This document shows positions 1-9,068 of a DNA stretch of 64,000 bases, piece after piece. Location: positions 62,001-126,000 of the forward strand of contig NZ_SISK01000002.1 in NCBI RefSeq assembly GCF_004310345.1, read 5' to 3'. The notes under the pieces are model-generated. The model made no database searches. It saw nothing but the letters and a program-made list of their open reading frames with translations, and was not told the DNA's origin. The DNA is from Paracoccus subflavus. GTDB taxonomy: Bacteria; Pseudomonadota; Alphaproteobacteria; Rhodobacterales; Rhodobacteraceae. Position 1 is the first letter of the stretch; every line of letters begins with the position of its first letter. Position numbers and translations under genes: made by a program.

Positions 1-423
1 CATGGCGATCCGCATGTCGTGCGCGCCGCAAAGGAAGGCGCCTCGGGGTCGAACCTGAAAATTTTGGGCGTGACGATCCTGACCTCGCTGGAACGCTCGG
101 ATCTTGACGCGGGAATGCTTCGGCCCGGCGATCTGCACGAGATCACCGTGGAACGCGCCGCCCGCGCCTTCGAGGCGGGCGCCGACGGCATCATCTGTTC
201 CCCGCGCGAGGCGGCGGCGATCCGCGCCCTGCCGGGATCGCGCCTGATCGTGACGCCGGGGGTCCGTCCCGCGGGCGCGGCCCTGGGCGATCAGAAGCGC
301 GTCGAAACCCCAGCCAGCGCAATCGCCGCCGGAGCCGATCACATCGTGGTCGGCCGTCCGGTCTGGCAGGCTGCCGATCCGCGCGCGGCAGTGCAGGCGA
401 TCCTGGCGGAACTGCGCGGCTGA
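1..423 (+). CDS. pyrF: Orotidine 5'-phosphate decarboxylase, C-terminal part (5' end outside window)
   Basis: Decarboxylates OMP to UMP, the last step of de novo pyrimidine synthesis. The frame is open from base 1 to a TGA at 421-423, so only about the last 140 residues are present. Visible family features are the LGVTILTSL strand, the GADGIICSPREA segment, VTPGVRP, the phosphate-binding GDQKRVETPASAI stretch and the final GADHIVVGRPV strand, in the order expected for the TIM barrel. The Lys/Asp catalytic cluster lies upstream of the window. It is followed 13 bases later by an unknown membrane protein gene on the same strand. Confidence 0.93.
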   Translation, partial: HGDPHVVRAAKEGASGSNLKILGVTILTSLERSDLDAGMLRPGDLHEITVERAARAFEAGADGIICSPREAAAIRALPGSRLIVTPGVRPAGAALGDQKRVETPASAIAAGADHIVVGRPVWQAADPRAAVQAILAELRG

Positions 424-436
424 GGGAGCAGGCGAT

Positions 437-1159
437 ATGGCGGACAAGAACGGGATTTCCCAAAAGGCGCACAACGATCTGGTTCTGTCGTTTCTGGCCG
501 TTCGTCGGGCCATCGGGGCGCTGGGATTTTTTCTGCCCCTGGCCCTGATCGCCTATGGCCTGGGCAGCGGAGAGATGCTGTCCAGCCTTTCGGCCTCTTA
601 TTATTCTCCCATGCGCGAGGTGTTCGTGGGCACCCTGATCGCGCAGGCCGTGTTCCTGTGGAGCTATGAAGGGTTCCGCCCCGATGCCGGCGACCTGATC
701 AGCGACAAGATGACGGCCCGCGTCGCGGCGGTGGCCATTGCCCTGGTGGCATTGGTGCCGACCTGTCCCGGCGACGGCATCTGCGAAGTGCCGCCAGAAA
801 CCTGCACCCTGCTGCAATGCGCCCTGAAGCCCCCGCTGTCGGCATGGGTTCATCTGATCGCGGCGGCGGTGTTTTTCGGGGCGCTGGCGCTCTATTGCCT
901 GGTGCTGTTCACCAAGGGGGCGGTGGATGGACCAGAGAAACAGGCATCGAATCGCATCTATCGGATCTGCGGCTGGACCATCATCGTCAGCATCGGGATG
1001 GTGGGCCTATTGTTCGCCGCCCGGCTGGACGATCCGTTGAAGGGGCTGAACCCCGTATTCTGGCTGGAAACGATCGCAACCTTTGCCTTTGCGGCAAGCT
1101 GGATGGTCAAGGGCGACGCGCTGCGCCCGTTGGTGCATACGGTCGCGGCGATGCGCTGA
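437..1159 (+). CDS. Unknown six-helix integral membrane protein
   Basis: A 240-residue protein with about six hydrophobic segments (roughly residues 26-48, 62-80, 92-112, 137-160, 177-198 and 208-228), so an inner-membrane protein. The loop after helix 1 carries SASYYSPMREVFVG, a pattern I associate with DUF998-like proteins, but I cannot assign a family firmly. A cysteine-rich periplasmic or cytoplasmic loop (about residues 115-133, four Cys) lies between helices 3 and 4 and could form disulfides or bind metal. A GGGAG ribosome-binding site precedes the ATG. It may be cotranscribed with pyrF. No function is proposed. Confidence 0.75.
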   Translation: MADKNGISQKAHNDLVLSFLAVRRAIGALGFFLPLALIAYGLGSGEMLSSLSASYYSPMREVFVGTLIAQAVFLWSYEGFRPDAGDLISDKMTARVAAVAIALVALVPTCPGDGICEVPPETCTLLQCALKPPLSAWVHLIAAAVFFGALALYCLVLFTKGAVDGPEKQASNRIYRICGWTIIVSIGMVGLLFAARLDDPLKGLNPVFWLETIATFAFAASWMVKGDALRPLVHTVAAMR

Positions 1160-1240
1160 TCGGGTCAGTCTTCGCCGCCACGGCCCCGAAGGCGGCGAAA
1201 AGCCCGCCCGGCCGATTCCCGCCGGCATGGGCGCCTTTCG

Positions 1241-2107
1241 CTATTGCGCCGCGATCACTGTCTGGATGGGACCGTCGGCATCCAGAACAGACAGTCTGCG
1301 GATGACCGCTGTGAACCTGGCTGCGAAGTCGTCGAACCCCTCATGGGGGGTGATGGTCTGTTCATCCATGTACAATGCCCGGTCGATTTCCAGTTGCACC
1401 ACATGGACGTTCTGGCCGGGGCGCCCATAGGTCGAACAGATATAGGCGCCCGCAAAAGGCGAATTGCGCCGCACGCGCCAACCTTCGGATTCGATGGCGG
1501 CGACGATGGCGTCCGACACCCGCGCGGCGGCTGACAGGCCATGGCGATTTCCCAGAACCATGTCTGGCCGCGACCCTTGCAGATGACCCAGCGCATCATG
1601 GGGCATCGAATGCATGTCGATCAGGATCGCCTGGCCGAACCGGGATCGTGCCTCGGCGATCAGGCCGGACAAGGCCTGATGATAAGGCCGCCAATAGCTG
1701 TTGATGCGGCGTTCGGCCTCGGACCGTTCAAGGGGGCGTTCCAGGATCGCGCGGCCTTGGGACACGACGCGCGGGATGACCCCCAGCCCCGCCAGGGTCC
1801 GCTGGTTCAGCGGATGGCGCGGCACGCCGCGCACGACAAGGGGGTCGATCTCGTCGGGCGCGCGGTTCAGGTCCACGACGGCGCGGGGCACCTGCGCCCG
1901 AATCGTCACCGCGCCAAAGTCGGGCGCGCCGGCGATCAGCCGGTCCACGAAGGCATCCTCGGACGAGCGCAGCGTTGCGGGGGGCAGCCGCGTGCCCTTC
2001 AGGAACCAGTCGGGATAGATGCAGCCCGAATGCGGGGATCCAAAGATGACGCCACTGACCCAGTGATCGGGCCGCTCGATCAGGACGGAAAGGTCGGATT
2101 CGGTCAA
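1241..2107 (-). CDS. N-formylglutamate amidohydrolase family protein
   Basis: A 288-residue protein of the N-formylglutamate amidohydrolase family, which hydrolyses N-formyl-L-glutamate to glutamate and formate in histidine breakdown (HutG type) and includes related deformylases. The N-terminal SPHSG motif and the RAVVDLNR strand are typical, and a later IDMHSMP motif supplies a further metal-ligand-type His. No other hut gene is adjacent, so the true substrate is open. The likely start is TTG at 2107 behind a GGGG stretch; I found no in-frame ATG or GTG upstream near it. It is convergent with the gene before it. Confidence 0.85.
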   Translation of the reverse strand: MTESDLSVLIERPDHWVSGVIFGSPHSGCIYPDWFLKGTRLPPATLRSSEDAFVDRLIAGAPDFGAVTIRAQVPRAVVDLNRAPDEIDPLVVRGVPRHPLNQRTLAGLGVIPRVVSQGRAILERPLERSEAERRINSYWRPYHQALSGLIAEARSRFGQAILIDMHSMPHDALGHLQGSRPDMVLGNRHGLSAAARVSDAIVAAIESEGWRVRRNSPFAGAYICSTYGRPGQNVHVVQLEIDRALYMDEQTITPHEGFDDFAARFTAVIRRLSVLDADGPIQTVIAAQ

Positions 2108-2172
2108 GGCAGACCCCGGCAGGCGGTTTCTTCGGGTCCCATATAAGCAATAACTTTCTTGCTGCGATAGGC

Positions 2173-2201
2173 TTGAAACCCTGTTTGCCCGTCTGTATAG
2201 A
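2173..2201 (+). promoter_or_regulatory. Sigma70-type promoter of the tRNA-Val gene
   Basis: TTGAAA at 2173-2178 and TATAGA at 2196-2201 are separated by 17 bases, a near-consensus housekeeping promoter. Transcription would start near 2208, about 50 bases before the mature tRNA-Val 5' end. It is read from sequence only. Confidence 0.65.
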
Positions 2202-2257
2202 CACGCGGACCCAAGGCCGTTCGGCGCGCAATCCTGCGGGCCGGACTTCCGGGGAAC

Positions 2258-2332
2258 GGGCGGTTAGCTCAGCGGTAGAGCACTACGTTGACATCGTAGT
2301 GGCCACTGGTTCGATCCCAGTACCGCCCACCA
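2258..2332 (+). tRNA. tRNA-Val (anticodon GAC)
   Basis: A cloverleaf can be drawn: acceptor stem GGGCGGT paired with ACCGCCC, a D arm starting GCTC, anticodon stem CTACG/CGTAG with loop TTGACAT (anticodon GAC), and a T arm with TTCGATC. The CCA end is encoded (2330-2332). It reads the valine codons GUC and GUU. Confidence 0.96.
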
Positions 2333-2343
2333 TTGTTTTCGCC

Positions 2344-2377
2344 GCCCCCGGCCGGACAGTCGGGGGCCTTTCGTTTT
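2344..2377 (+). terminator. Rho-independent terminator after tRNA-Val
   Basis: Stem GCCCCCG (2344-2350) pairs with CGGGGGC (2361-2367) across a 10-base loop, and is followed by CTTTCGTTTT. It sits 11 bases after the CCA end and before rpmJ. Confidence 0.75.
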
Positions 2378-2412
2378 CCTGCGGCTGCGGGCCGCGTGAT
2401 GGAGAAAAACCG

Positions 2413-2538
2413 ATGAAGGTTCGCAATTCGCTCCGCTCGCTGAAAAGCCGGCACCGCGACTGCCAGGTGGTGCGCCGCAAGGGCCGCATCTATGTGATCA
2501 ACAAGACCAACCGCCGGTTCAAGGCCCGCCAGGGCTGA
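2413..2538 (+). CDS. rpmJ: 50S ribosomal protein L36, zinc-free type
   Basis: A 41-residue, very basic protein starting [14 protein letters not shown] and ending RRFKARQG, matching bacterial L36 of the large subunit. It has a single cysteine (Cys17) and lacks the C-C-C-H zinc ligand set, so it is the zinc-independent form (the C- or YkgO type), as is usual in alphaproteobacteria. A GGAGAAAAACCG ribosome-binding site precedes the ATG. It is monocistronic here, bounded by terminators on both sides. Confidence 0.95.
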   Translation: MKVRNSLRSLKSRHRDCQVVRRKGRIYVINKTNRRFKARQG

Positions 2539-2576
2539 TCGACCGGTCCCCGTGGATCGCAGGGAGAACGAGACAA

Positions 2577-2599
2577 CCCGCCACGCCGGCGGGTTTTTT
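2577..2599 (+). terminator. Rho-independent terminator after rpmJ
   Basis: CCCGCC (2577-2582) and GGCGGG (2588-2593) form a stem with a 5-base loop, followed by six T (2594-2599). Confidence 0.85.
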
Positions 2600-2769
2600 C
2601 ATGCCGCGGTCGGCGTTGGGGGGAGCCGTCCGGCGATCCGCCTGCACCCCCTTTCCATGGCGCCGCTTTTCCTTTATGGGCGGCCATCCGCCAAGGCGGA
2701 GACCTCCACGGGCCAGCGCTGGACGACATCCCGGCCTGAGCCATAACCCTTTTGCAAAAGGAGAACCCG

Positions 2770-3039
2770 ATGTCGATCACTGTCGAGGAAAAGGCCCGCG
2801 TCATTCAGGAATTCGCGACCGGGGCCAACGACACCGGCTCGGCCGAGGTGCAGGTGGCGATCCTGTCGTCGCGCATCGCCACCCTGACCGAGCATTTCAA
2901 GACCCACAAGAAGGACAACCATTCGCGCCGTGGCCTTCTGAAGCTGGTTGCACAGCGCCGCAAGCTGCTGGACTATCTCAAGCGCAAGGACGAGGCCCGC
3001 TATACGGACCTGATCGGCAAGCTGGGCCTGCGCCGCTGA
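2770..3039 (+). CDS. rpsO: 30S ribosomal protein S15
   Basis: An 89-residue protein starting [15 protein letters not shown], with the S15 signatures [17 protein letters not shown] and [20 protein letters not shown]. It binds 16S rRNA and organises the platform of the small subunit. AAAAGGAGAA lies just upstream of ATG 2770; an upstream in-frame codon at 2752 overlaps this ribosome-binding site and is rejected. The familiar rpsO-pnp neighbourhood is kept, but an unknown gene and its own terminator separate the two. Confidence 0.97.
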   Translation: MSITVEEKARVIQEFATGANDTGSAEVQVAILSSRIATLTEHFKTHKKDNHSRRGLLKLVAQRRKLLDYLKRKDEARYTDLIGKLGLRR

Positions 3040-3071
3040 TCGCGGCACGGCCGACCGCCATCCTGCATCAA

Positions 3072-3100
3072 GCGCCCGCAAACGATTTGCGGGCGCGTTT
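3072..3100 (+). terminator. Rho-independent terminator after rpsO
   Basis: An 11-base perfect stem, GCGCCCGCAAA (3072-3082) with TTTGCGGGCGC (3086-3096), has a 3-base loop and is followed by GTTTGATTTG. Confidence 0.85.
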
Positions 3101-3119
3101 GATTTGCAAAGCGGGATGG

Positions 3120-3134
3120 TTAAGAATTCGTTAA
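3120..3134. promoter_or_regulatory. Perfect CtrA-type box TTAA-N7-TTAA
   Basis: TTAA at 3120-3123 and TTAA at 3131-3134 are separated by exactly 7 bases, the consensus for the cell-cycle regulator CtrA in alphaproteobacteria. It lies 76 bases upstream of the start of the unknown 174-residue gene and after the rpsO terminator, so it can only serve that gene. CtrA binding is inferred from the motif. Confidence 0.6.
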
Positions 3135-3210
3135 AATTCATAGGGCTTTGTCGTAGGCTAAAGGTGGTTTGCGGGCTAGTTTCGCGATGTTTTTGTGAAA
3201 GGAACCGCAC

Positions 3211-3735
3211 ATGGTACTGAGTCTTCTGAAGCCCGTCATGAGCCCATCGCCGTCATCCACCACCACGACCGCGCCCACGACCAATATATCCGCCTCCACC
3301 TCTGCATCTGCGCCCCCCGAGTCGGAGTCCACCACCGAGGCTGCCGGGCAGCAGACAAGCCAGCCCGAGGCGCCCGAGGGGGTGAGGTTCGATTTTTCGG
3401 ACGCTGCCCTGAAACAGATCGAGGCGGCGGCCTTGTCGGCTGAAACAGCGATGATGTCCGGGTCCACCCGGTCCTATGGCCTGAGCAGGTCAGAGGCTCC
3501 TGCGGCAACGTCCGCCGGTCCTGTCGAGCGATCGGCCGATGCCGTCGACCCGACCGAGGAAGATCGCGCCCGCGCCTGGGCCATCCGGGGAATGGAGCGG
3601 GAAAAGCTGCTGAATCTGGTCAGCACGCTGAACGCCACACCTGCCGCCAATCCGGCCGAAAAAGAGGTGGCAGAGTATGCCGCCGCTCAGCCAAATATCC
3701 AGATAGCCCCGTCGTCCGATCGCCTCGTGGCGTGA
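3211..3735 (+). CDS. Unknown 174-residue protein, candidate CtrA target
   Basis: I do not recognise the family. Residues 10-55 are low-complexity Ser/Thr/Ala/Pro. The rest is mildly acidic, with two likely helical stretches: FSDAALKQIEAAALSAE at about 60-76 and a segment with TEEDRARAWAIRGMEREKL at about 114-132. There is no signal peptide, transmembrane helix or cysteine, so a cytoplasmic or secreted linker-type protein is possible. A GAAAGGA ribosome-binding site precedes the ATG. It has its own terminator and a perfect CtrA-type box upstream, pointing to cell-cycle or motility-linked expression. Confidence 0.72.
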   Translation: MVLSLLKPVMSPSPSSTTTTAPTTNISASTSASAPPESESTTEAAGQQTSQPEAPEGVRFDFSDAALKQIEAAALSAETAMMSGSTRSYGLSRSEAPAATSAGPVERSADAVDPTEEDRARAWAIRGMEREKLLNLVSTLNATPAANPAEKEVAEYAAAQPNIQIAPSSDRLVA

Positions 3736-3756
3736 TAAAACCTGTATCGCCCTGTC

Positions 3757-3786
3757 ACGCCCGCAGCCTGTCAAGCTGCGGGCGTT
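3757..3786 (+). terminator. Likely terminator after the 174-residue gene
   Basis: ACGCCCGCAG (3757-3766) pairs perfectly with CTGCGGGCGT (3776-3785) around a 9-base loop. The downstream tract (TTCTGATTATTTC) is only moderately T-rich. Confidence 0.65.
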
Positions 3787-4265
3787 CTGATTATTTCCCC
3801 CAGGAACTTGGACAAGATTTTGGTCTGAATGGTTTTTCATAATCCATTCGGCCAAATGCGTCGTCTTTTCTGTCCTGCGGGCACTTTCTTTTCATGTCCA
3901 GGTTTCTTCCCGGCAGACCCCCTCCAATCCTATGGCGGCAACCATGCAGCCCGGAATCTGCCTTTGTCCGACAATCTGGTTTCCGCCGATGATCGCCCTC
4001 GGCATCTCTGCATGGCGCGAGAGGTCTGAGAGTTCCGAAGAATGTCTCCTCCGGGCACAGGCACTCACCTGCCTGCGCCTGCAAGGGCGGCGAAAGCCCG
4101 AATCGCGCCGGGCTTCCCAAGACCCGTGTTTTCCTGTAATGCCCCGCCATCTGTGACGTGACGCCCCAAGCCCCGGGGCACATGCAAAGGATAGGGGCGG
4201 CGGCAATGGGGCCGCCATAGGACACGGCCGCTGCCAGAGGGCTGGCGCGGCCCAGAGGAAACCAG
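3787..4265 (+). promoter_or_regulatory. Long structured region upstream of pnp, no gene found
   Basis: No convincing coding frame or known RNA family was recognised in these 479 bases. Several hairpins can be drawn: AAGCCCG (4094-4100) with CGGGCTT (4109-4115), a GCCCC/GGGGC pairing near 4163-4179, and GGCGGC (4199-4204) with GCCGCC (4211-4216) about 50 bases before the pnp ATG. In E. coli the pnp leader is a hairpin processed by RNase III for autoregulation, so a similar role is plausible but unproven. A small RNA gene cannot be excluded. Confidence 0.4.
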
Positions 4266-6410
4266 ATGTTCGACGAAGTGAAGAAATCCATCCAGTGGGG
4301 CCAAGAAACGCTCACGCTGGAAACGGGCAAGGTTGCCCGTCAGGCCGACGGCAGCGTCATCGCCACCCTGGGCGAGACCAGCGTCATGGCCAACGTGACC
4401 TTCGCAAAGGAACCCAAGCCGGGGCAGGATTTCTTTCCCCTGACGGTTCATTATCAGGAAAAATACTATGCCGCCGGCAAGATCCCCGGCGGCTTCTTCA
4501 AGCGCGAGGCGCGCCCGACCGAAAAGGAAACGCTGACCGCGCGCCTGATCGACCGGCCTTGCCGTCCGCTGTTCGCGCCGGGCTTCAAGAACGAAACCCT
4601 GGTGATGTGCACGGTCCTGTCGCACGATCTGGTCAACGATCCCGACATCGTCGCGATGATCGCGGCATCGGCCGCGCTGACCATTTCGGGCGTTCCCTTC
4701 ATGGGGCCGATCGGTGCGGCCCGCGTGGGCTTTGCCAACGGCGCCTATGTGCTGAACCCCGAGGTTCAGGATATGGACAACCTGCGCGCCAATCCCGAAC
4801 AGCGCCTGGATCTGGTCGTCGCCGGCACCAAGGACGCCGTGATGATGGTCGAATCCGAGGCCTATGAGCTGACCGAGGAGGAGATGCTGGGCGCCGTCAA
4901 GTTCGGCCACGAACAGATGCAGCCGGTCATCGACCTGATCATCGACCTGGCCGAGGCTGCCGCCAAGGAGCCTTTCGATTTCCGGTCGCCCGACTACAGC
5001 ACGCTCTCTGCCCGCGTGAAGGAACTGGGCGAGGACGGGATGCGCGCGGCCTATGGCCTCATCGACAAGGCCGAGCGGCGCGACGCGATCCAGACGGTGC
5101 GCGAAACGATCGTGGCCAGCCTGTCCGAGGAGGAACTGGCCGATCCGAACCTGGGTTCGGCGCTGAAGAAACTGGAATCCGGTATCCTGCGCGGTGACAT
5201 CATCCGCGGCGGCGCCCGCATCGACGGCCGCGACAACCGCACCGTCCGGGCCATCCAGTCCGAGGTCGGCATCCTGCCGCGCACGCACGGCTCGGCCCTG
5301 TTCACCCGCGGCGAGACGCAGGCCCTGGTGGTCACCACGCTGGGCACCGGCGATGACGAACAGATCATCGACGCGCTGCACGGCAACAGCCGCTCGAACT
5401 TCCTCCTCCACTACAATTTCCCGCCCTATTCGGTGGGCGAGGTGGGTCGCGTAGGGTCGCCCGGCCGCCGCGAGATCGGCCACGGCAAGCTGGCCTGGCG
5501 CGCGTTGCAGGCTGTTCTGCCCGCACCGACGGATTTCCCCTATACCATCCGCCTCGTGTCCGAGATCACCGAATCGAACGGTTCGTCCTCGATGGCGTCG
5601 GTCTGCGGCGGCTCGCTGTCGATGATGGATGCGGGTGTGCCGCTCAAGGCGCCGGTGGCCGGCGTGGCCATGGGCCTGATCCTCGAGGATCAGGACAACT
5701 GGGCAATCCTGACCGACATCCTGGGCGATGAGGATCACCTGGGCGACATGGACTTCAAGGTTGCCGGCACCGCCGAGGGCATCACCAGCCTGCAGATGGA
5801 CATCAAGGTTCAGGGCATCACCCCCGCCATCATGGAGCAGGCCCTGGCCCAAGCCAAGGACGGCCGGCTGCATATCCTGACCGAGATGGGCAAGGCCCTG
5901 ACCGAAGGGCGCCGCGAATTCAGCGCCCATGCCCCGCGCATCGAGACGATGACCATCCCCACCGACAAGATCCGCGAAGTGATCGGTTCGGGCGGCAAGG
6001 TCATCCGCGAGATCGTGGAAACCTCGGGCGCCAAGGTGGACATCAACGACGACGGCACCATCAAGATCGCCTCGGCCAATGCCGATTCGATCAAGAAGGC
6101 CTATGATCTGATCTGGTCGATCGTGGCCGAGCCGGAAGAGGGCAAGATCTATACCGGCAAGGTCGTCAAGCTGGTCGATTTTGGCGCCTTCGTAAACTTC
6201 TTCGGCAAGCGCGACGGTCTGGTTCATGTGTCCCAGATCGCCAACAAGCGCCTGACCCATCCCAACGAGGTTCTGAAGGAAGGCCAGGAGGTCAAGGTCA
6301 AACTGCTGGGCTTTGATGACCGCGGCAAGGTCCGCCTGGGCATGAAGATGGTCGACCAGCAGACCGGCGAGGAAATCGCCGAGAAGAAGGAAGAAACAAC
6401 CGAAGGCTGA
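4266..6410 (+). CDS. pnp: Polynucleotide phosphorylase
   Basis: A 714-residue 3'-5' phosphorolytic exoribonuclease that degrades mRNA to nucleoside diphosphates, usually with the RNase E degradosome. Two RNase PH-like domains are visible (about residues 1-240 and 310-545). The second has the [16 protein letters not shown] and [19 protein letters not shown] signatures of the active domain. A KH domain follows ([15 protein letters not shown], about 565-580), then an S1 domain ([18 protein letters not shown] onward). AGAGGAAACC precedes the ATG. It is full length for the family and is followed by a strong hairpin. Confidence 0.98.
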   Translation: MFDEVKKSIQWGQETLTLETGKVARQADGSVIATLGETSVMANVTFAKEPKPGQDFFPLTVHYQEKYYAAGKIPGGFFKREARPTEKETLTARLIDRPCRPLFAPGFKNETLVMCTVLSHDLVNDPDIVAMIAASAALTISGVPFMGPIGAARVGFANGAYVLNPEVQDMDNLRANPEQRLDLVVAGTKDAVMMVESEAYELTEEEMLGAVKFGHEQMQPVIDLIIDLAEAAAKEPFDFRSPDYSTLSARVKELGEDGMRAAYGLIDKAERRDAIQTVRETIVASLSEEELADPNLGSALKKLESGILRGDIIRGGARIDGRDNRTVRAIQSEVGILPRTHGSALFTRGETQALVVTTLGTGDDEQIIDALHGNSRSNFLLHYNFPPYSVGEVGRVGSPGRREIGHGKLAWRALQAVLPAPTDFPYTIRLVSEITESNGSSSMASVCGGSLSMMDAGVPLKAPVAGVAMGLILEDQDNWAILTDILGDEDHLGDMDFKVAGTAEGITSLQMDIKVQGITPAIMEQALAQAKDGRLHILTEMGKALTEGRREFSAHAPRIETMTIPTDKIREVIGSGGKVIREIVETSGAKVDINDDGTIKIASANADSIKKAYDLIWSIVAEPEEGKIYTGKVVKLVDFGAFVNFFGKRDGLVHVSQIANKRLTHPNEVLKEGQEVKVKLLGFDDRGKVRLGMKMVDQQTGEEIAEKKEETTEG

Positions 6411-6432
6411 GGCCCGTTGTCTTGAACCGACA

Positions 6433-6459
6433 GGATGCCCCCGGTCCCCGGGGGTATCC
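6433..6459 (+). terminator. Hairpin terminator after pnp
   Basis: Twelve-base arms, GGATGCCCCCGG (6433-6444) and CCGGGGGTATCC (6448-6459), with one G-T pair and a 3-base loop, lie 22 bases after the stop. The T-tract is weak (GTGCTTT), so it may also act as an mRNA-end stabiliser. Confidence 0.65.
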
Positions 6460-6697
6460 GTGCTTTGACCGGGATTGCAGATGGCTCATCTGGCATCATT
6501 CTGGACTGGCGGCGGGCTGGGCCGCCAAGGGGCAGAGGCGTTTCCAGCGCAACCCAGGCGATCGTCCGGCGACCGCCATTCCCTTTATCCCCTGATCAGG
6601 CAGTACCGCATGGCCGGCGACAGGGCCTTGGGCCTTGGGGCACAGGCTGTTGCAGCAGGCCCGGCCGACGCGGCGCGGCACGGGCCGGGACTGATGG

Positions 6698-7354
6698 TCA
6701 CGCCGGATCCTTGGCAAACCGCAGATAAGGCAGCTTGATGTCGAGGGGGCCATAGCGTTCCGCGGCGGCCTTGTCGTCCAATGCCAGGGCCACGATCACG
6801 TCCTGCCCCGGCACCCAGTCGGCCGGCGTGGCAATGGGCACGCCATCGGTCTTGCGCACGGCATCCAGGGCCCGCAGGATTTCGGCAAAGTTGCGGCCGA
6901 TCGACATGGGATAGGTCATCGTCAGACGGATCTTCTTGTCCGGTCCGACAATGAAGACGCTGCGCACCGTCGCCGAATGCTGCGGCGTGCGCCCTTCGGT
7001 CGGCAGATAGTATTCGGCGGGCAGCATGTCATAGGCCTTGGCCACCGTCAGGTCGCTGTCGTCGATGATCGCGAAATTGGCCGGAGCACCCGCGACCTGC
7101 TCGATGTCGCGCTTCCATTTGGCGTGGTCCTCGACCGAATCGACCGAGACGCCGATCACCTTGGTGTTGCGCTTTTCGAATTCAGGGATCAGCCGGGCCA
7201 CGGCGCCGAATTCGGTGGTGCAGACCGGCGTGAAGTCGCGCGGGTGGCTGAAGATGATGGCATAGCTGTCGCCCAGCCAGTCGTGAAACCGGATCTCGCC
7301 CTCGGTCGAGGGGGCGGTGAAATCGGGGGCGATGTCGTTGATGCGCAGGGACAT
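6698..7354 (-). CDS. 1-Cys peroxiredoxin (Prx6 type)
   Basis: A 218-residue thiol peroxidase that reduces hydrogen peroxide and organic hydroperoxides in the cytosol. The peroxidatic site FTPVCTTE holds Cys45, and no other cysteine occurs in the protein, so there is no resolving Cys and it is a 1-Cys enzyme. The PQHSATVRSVFIVGPDKKIR stretch and the long C-terminal extension (beyond about residue 165) are typical of the Prx6 branch rather than AhpC. An AAAGG site precedes the ATG. It is divergent from the aldehyde dehydrogenase gene, with 154 bases between them. Confidence 0.92.
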   Translation of the reverse strand: MSLRINDIAPDFTAPSTEGEIRFHDWLGDSYAIIFSHPRDFTPVCTTEFGAVARLIPEFEKRNTKVIGVSVDSVEDHAKWKRDIEQVAGAPANFAIIDDSDLTVAKAYDMLPAEYYLPTEGRTPQHSATVRSVFIVGPDKKIRLTMTYPMSIGRNFAEILRALDAVRKTDGVPIATPADWVPGQDVIVALALDDKAAAERYGPLDIKLPYLRFAKDPA

Positions 7355-7508
7355 GGCGTGACCTTTCCAGAAAGGGTATCAAAGGCAACATAGGCCGATC
7401 AGGCCGGAATGCCAGAGATTGCCTGCAGCGGGCTGTCTGCTTGCCGGGGGTTGCGCCCACGCGATCCGCGATCCACGCTGCGACGGGAAATGCGACAAAG
7501 GGATGCCG

Positions 7509-8957
7509 ATGACCGACCTTCTGGACAAGCGCAAGTTCTACATCGACGGGGCATGGGTGGACCCGGCACGGCCCAACGATCTCGAGGTGATCGATCCCTC
7601 GACCGAGGATGCCGTAGCCGTCATCAGCCTGGGCGACCAGGCCGACACCGACCGCGCCGTGGCCGCGGCCAAGGCTGCCTTTGCCGGCTGGTCGCAGACC
7701 GAACCTGCCGAACGGCTGGCCCATGTTCAGCGGATTCTGGACATCTATCGCCGCCGGGCCGGCGACATGGCCTGGGCCATCAGCCACGAGATGGGCGCGC
7801 CGCAGGACATGTCCTTGAACGACCAGGTCGATGCCGGAGCCTATCACATCCAGAACTTCATCGATGCCTTCCGGGATTTCCGCTTCATCCGCCCGTTGGG
7901 GGATCACGCCCCGACCTCGATGATCGCATGGGAGCCGGTGGGCGTGGCGGGTCTTATCACTCCCTGGAACTGGCCCATGAACCAGGTCACACTGAAGGTC
8001 ATTCCCGCGATCCTTGCGGGCAACGCCTGCGTGCTGAAACCCTCCGAGATCGCGCCCCTGTCCTCTTTGCTGTTTGCCGAGATCGTTGACGAGGCCGGAC
8101 TGCCCAGGGGTGTTTTCAACCTGGTCAACGGCGACGGGTCGGGGGTGGGCGCGCAGCTCTCTACCCACCGCGACGTGGACATGATCAGCTTTACCGGATC
8201 GACCCGCGCGGGCATCGCCATCACCAAGGCCGCGGCCGATACCCTGAAGAAGGTGGTTCTGGAGCTGGGCGGCAAGGGCGCCAACATCGTCTTTGCCGAT
8301 GCCGACGACAAGGCCGTCGTGCGGGGCGCGCGTCACTGTTTCTATAACAGCGGTCAATCCTGCAATGCGCCGACCCGGATGCTGGTCGAACGTTCGATCT
8401 ATGACCGGGCGGTCGAGACGGCCGCGCGGGTCGCCCAGGAAACGCAGGTGGCCAGCGCCCATCAGCCGGGCCGCCATATCGGCCCGGTGGTCAGCCGCCA
8501 GCAATGGGAACGTATCCAGGACCTGATCCAGAAGGGCATCGACGAGGGCGCCCGCCTGGTCGCCGGCGGACCCGGCCTGCCCGAGGGCGTCAATCGCGGC
8601 TATTTTGTGCGCCCCACCGTCTTTGCCGATGTCGGCAACGACATGGCCATCGCCCAGCAGGAAATCTTTGGCCCCGTCCTGTCGATCATTCCCTTTGACA
8701 GCGAGGACGAAGCCATCGCCATCGCCAACGACACTCCTTATGGTCTGACAAACTATGTCCAGTCGCAGGACGGCGCGAAACGCAACCGCGTGGCCCGCCG
8801 CCTGCGGTCCGGCATGGTCGAGATGAATGGCGTGTCCCGCGGTGCCGGATCGGCCTTTGGCGGTGTCAGGATGTCGGGCCGTGCCCGTGAGGGCGGCGTG
8901 ATGGGGCTTGAGGAATTCATGGATTCCAAGGCCATAAGCGGCTGGGCCAACGACTGA
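7509..8957 (+). CDS. NAD(P)+-dependent aldehyde dehydrogenase
   Basis: A 482-residue enzyme oxidising an aldehyde to the acid. The family motifs are in order: TPWNWPMNQ, the cofactor-binding FTGSTRAG, Glu252 in LELGGKGANIV (general base) and Cys285 in FYNSGQSCNAPTR (nucleophile), then EIFGPVLSI and NDTPYGLTNYV. The substrate cannot be told from the sequence. Start 7509 is chosen because AAAGGG ends six bases upstream; ATG 7503 is two codons earlier and sits on that site. The gene stands alone, divergent from the peroxiredoxin. Confidence 0.93.
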   Translation: MTDLLDKRKFYIDGAWVDPARPNDLEVIDPSTEDAVAVISLGDQADTDRAVAAAKAAFAGWSQTEPAERLAHVQRILDIYRRRAGDMAWAISHEMGAPQDMSLNDQVDAGAYHIQNFIDAFRDFRFIRPLGDHAPTSMIAWEPVGVAGLITPWNWPMNQVTLKVIPAILAGNACVLKPSEIAPLSSLLFAEIVDEAGLPRGVFNLVNGDGSGVGAQLSTHRDVDMISFTGSTRAGIAITKAAADTLKKVVLELGGKGANIVFADADDKAVVRGARHCFYNSGQSCNAPTRMLVERSIYDRAVETAARVAQETQVASAHQPGRHIGPVVSRQQWERIQDLIQKGIDEGARLVAGGPGLPEGVNRGYFVRPTVFADVGNDMAIAQQEIFGPVLSIIPFDSEDEAIAIANDTPYGLTNYVQSQDGAKRNRVARRLRSGMVEMNGVSRGAGSAFGGVRMSGRAREGGVMGLEEFMDSKAISGWAND

Positions 8958-9004
8958 GCCTGCCGGTCCCTTGGGATGTCCGATAATACCGGGCATTTGA
9001 GGGG

Positions 9005-9019
9005 TTAACTTGTTCTTTG
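9005..9019. promoter_or_regulatory. Imperfect CtrA-type box before motB
   Basis: TTAA at 9005-9008, then 7 bases, then TTTG at 9016-9019: one good half-site and one poor half-site, 49 bases before motB. Weak evidence alone, but better boxes occur at 3120 and 9816. Confidence 0.3.
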
Positions 9020-9068
9020 CCCTGCATATCGCGACATTGTACCCGAATGGTTCAAGGCGGTCAGGACA

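Noticed and set aside
3932..4156. A 74-codon frame in the pnp upstream region
   Set aside because: No ribosome-binding site, Cys/Pro/Arg-rich shadow-like composition, and it overlaps hairpins; not supported as a gene.
3787..4265. tmRNA, RNase P RNA, 6S RNA or SRP RNA upstream of pnp
   Set aside because: I looked for their conserved core sequences on both strands and found none.
4065..6260. A 731-codon open frame on the minus strand opposite pnp
   Set aside because: pnp is certain in the other strand; such long antisense frames arise from codon bias at high GC, and the product is low-complexity His/Asp/Gly with no family match.
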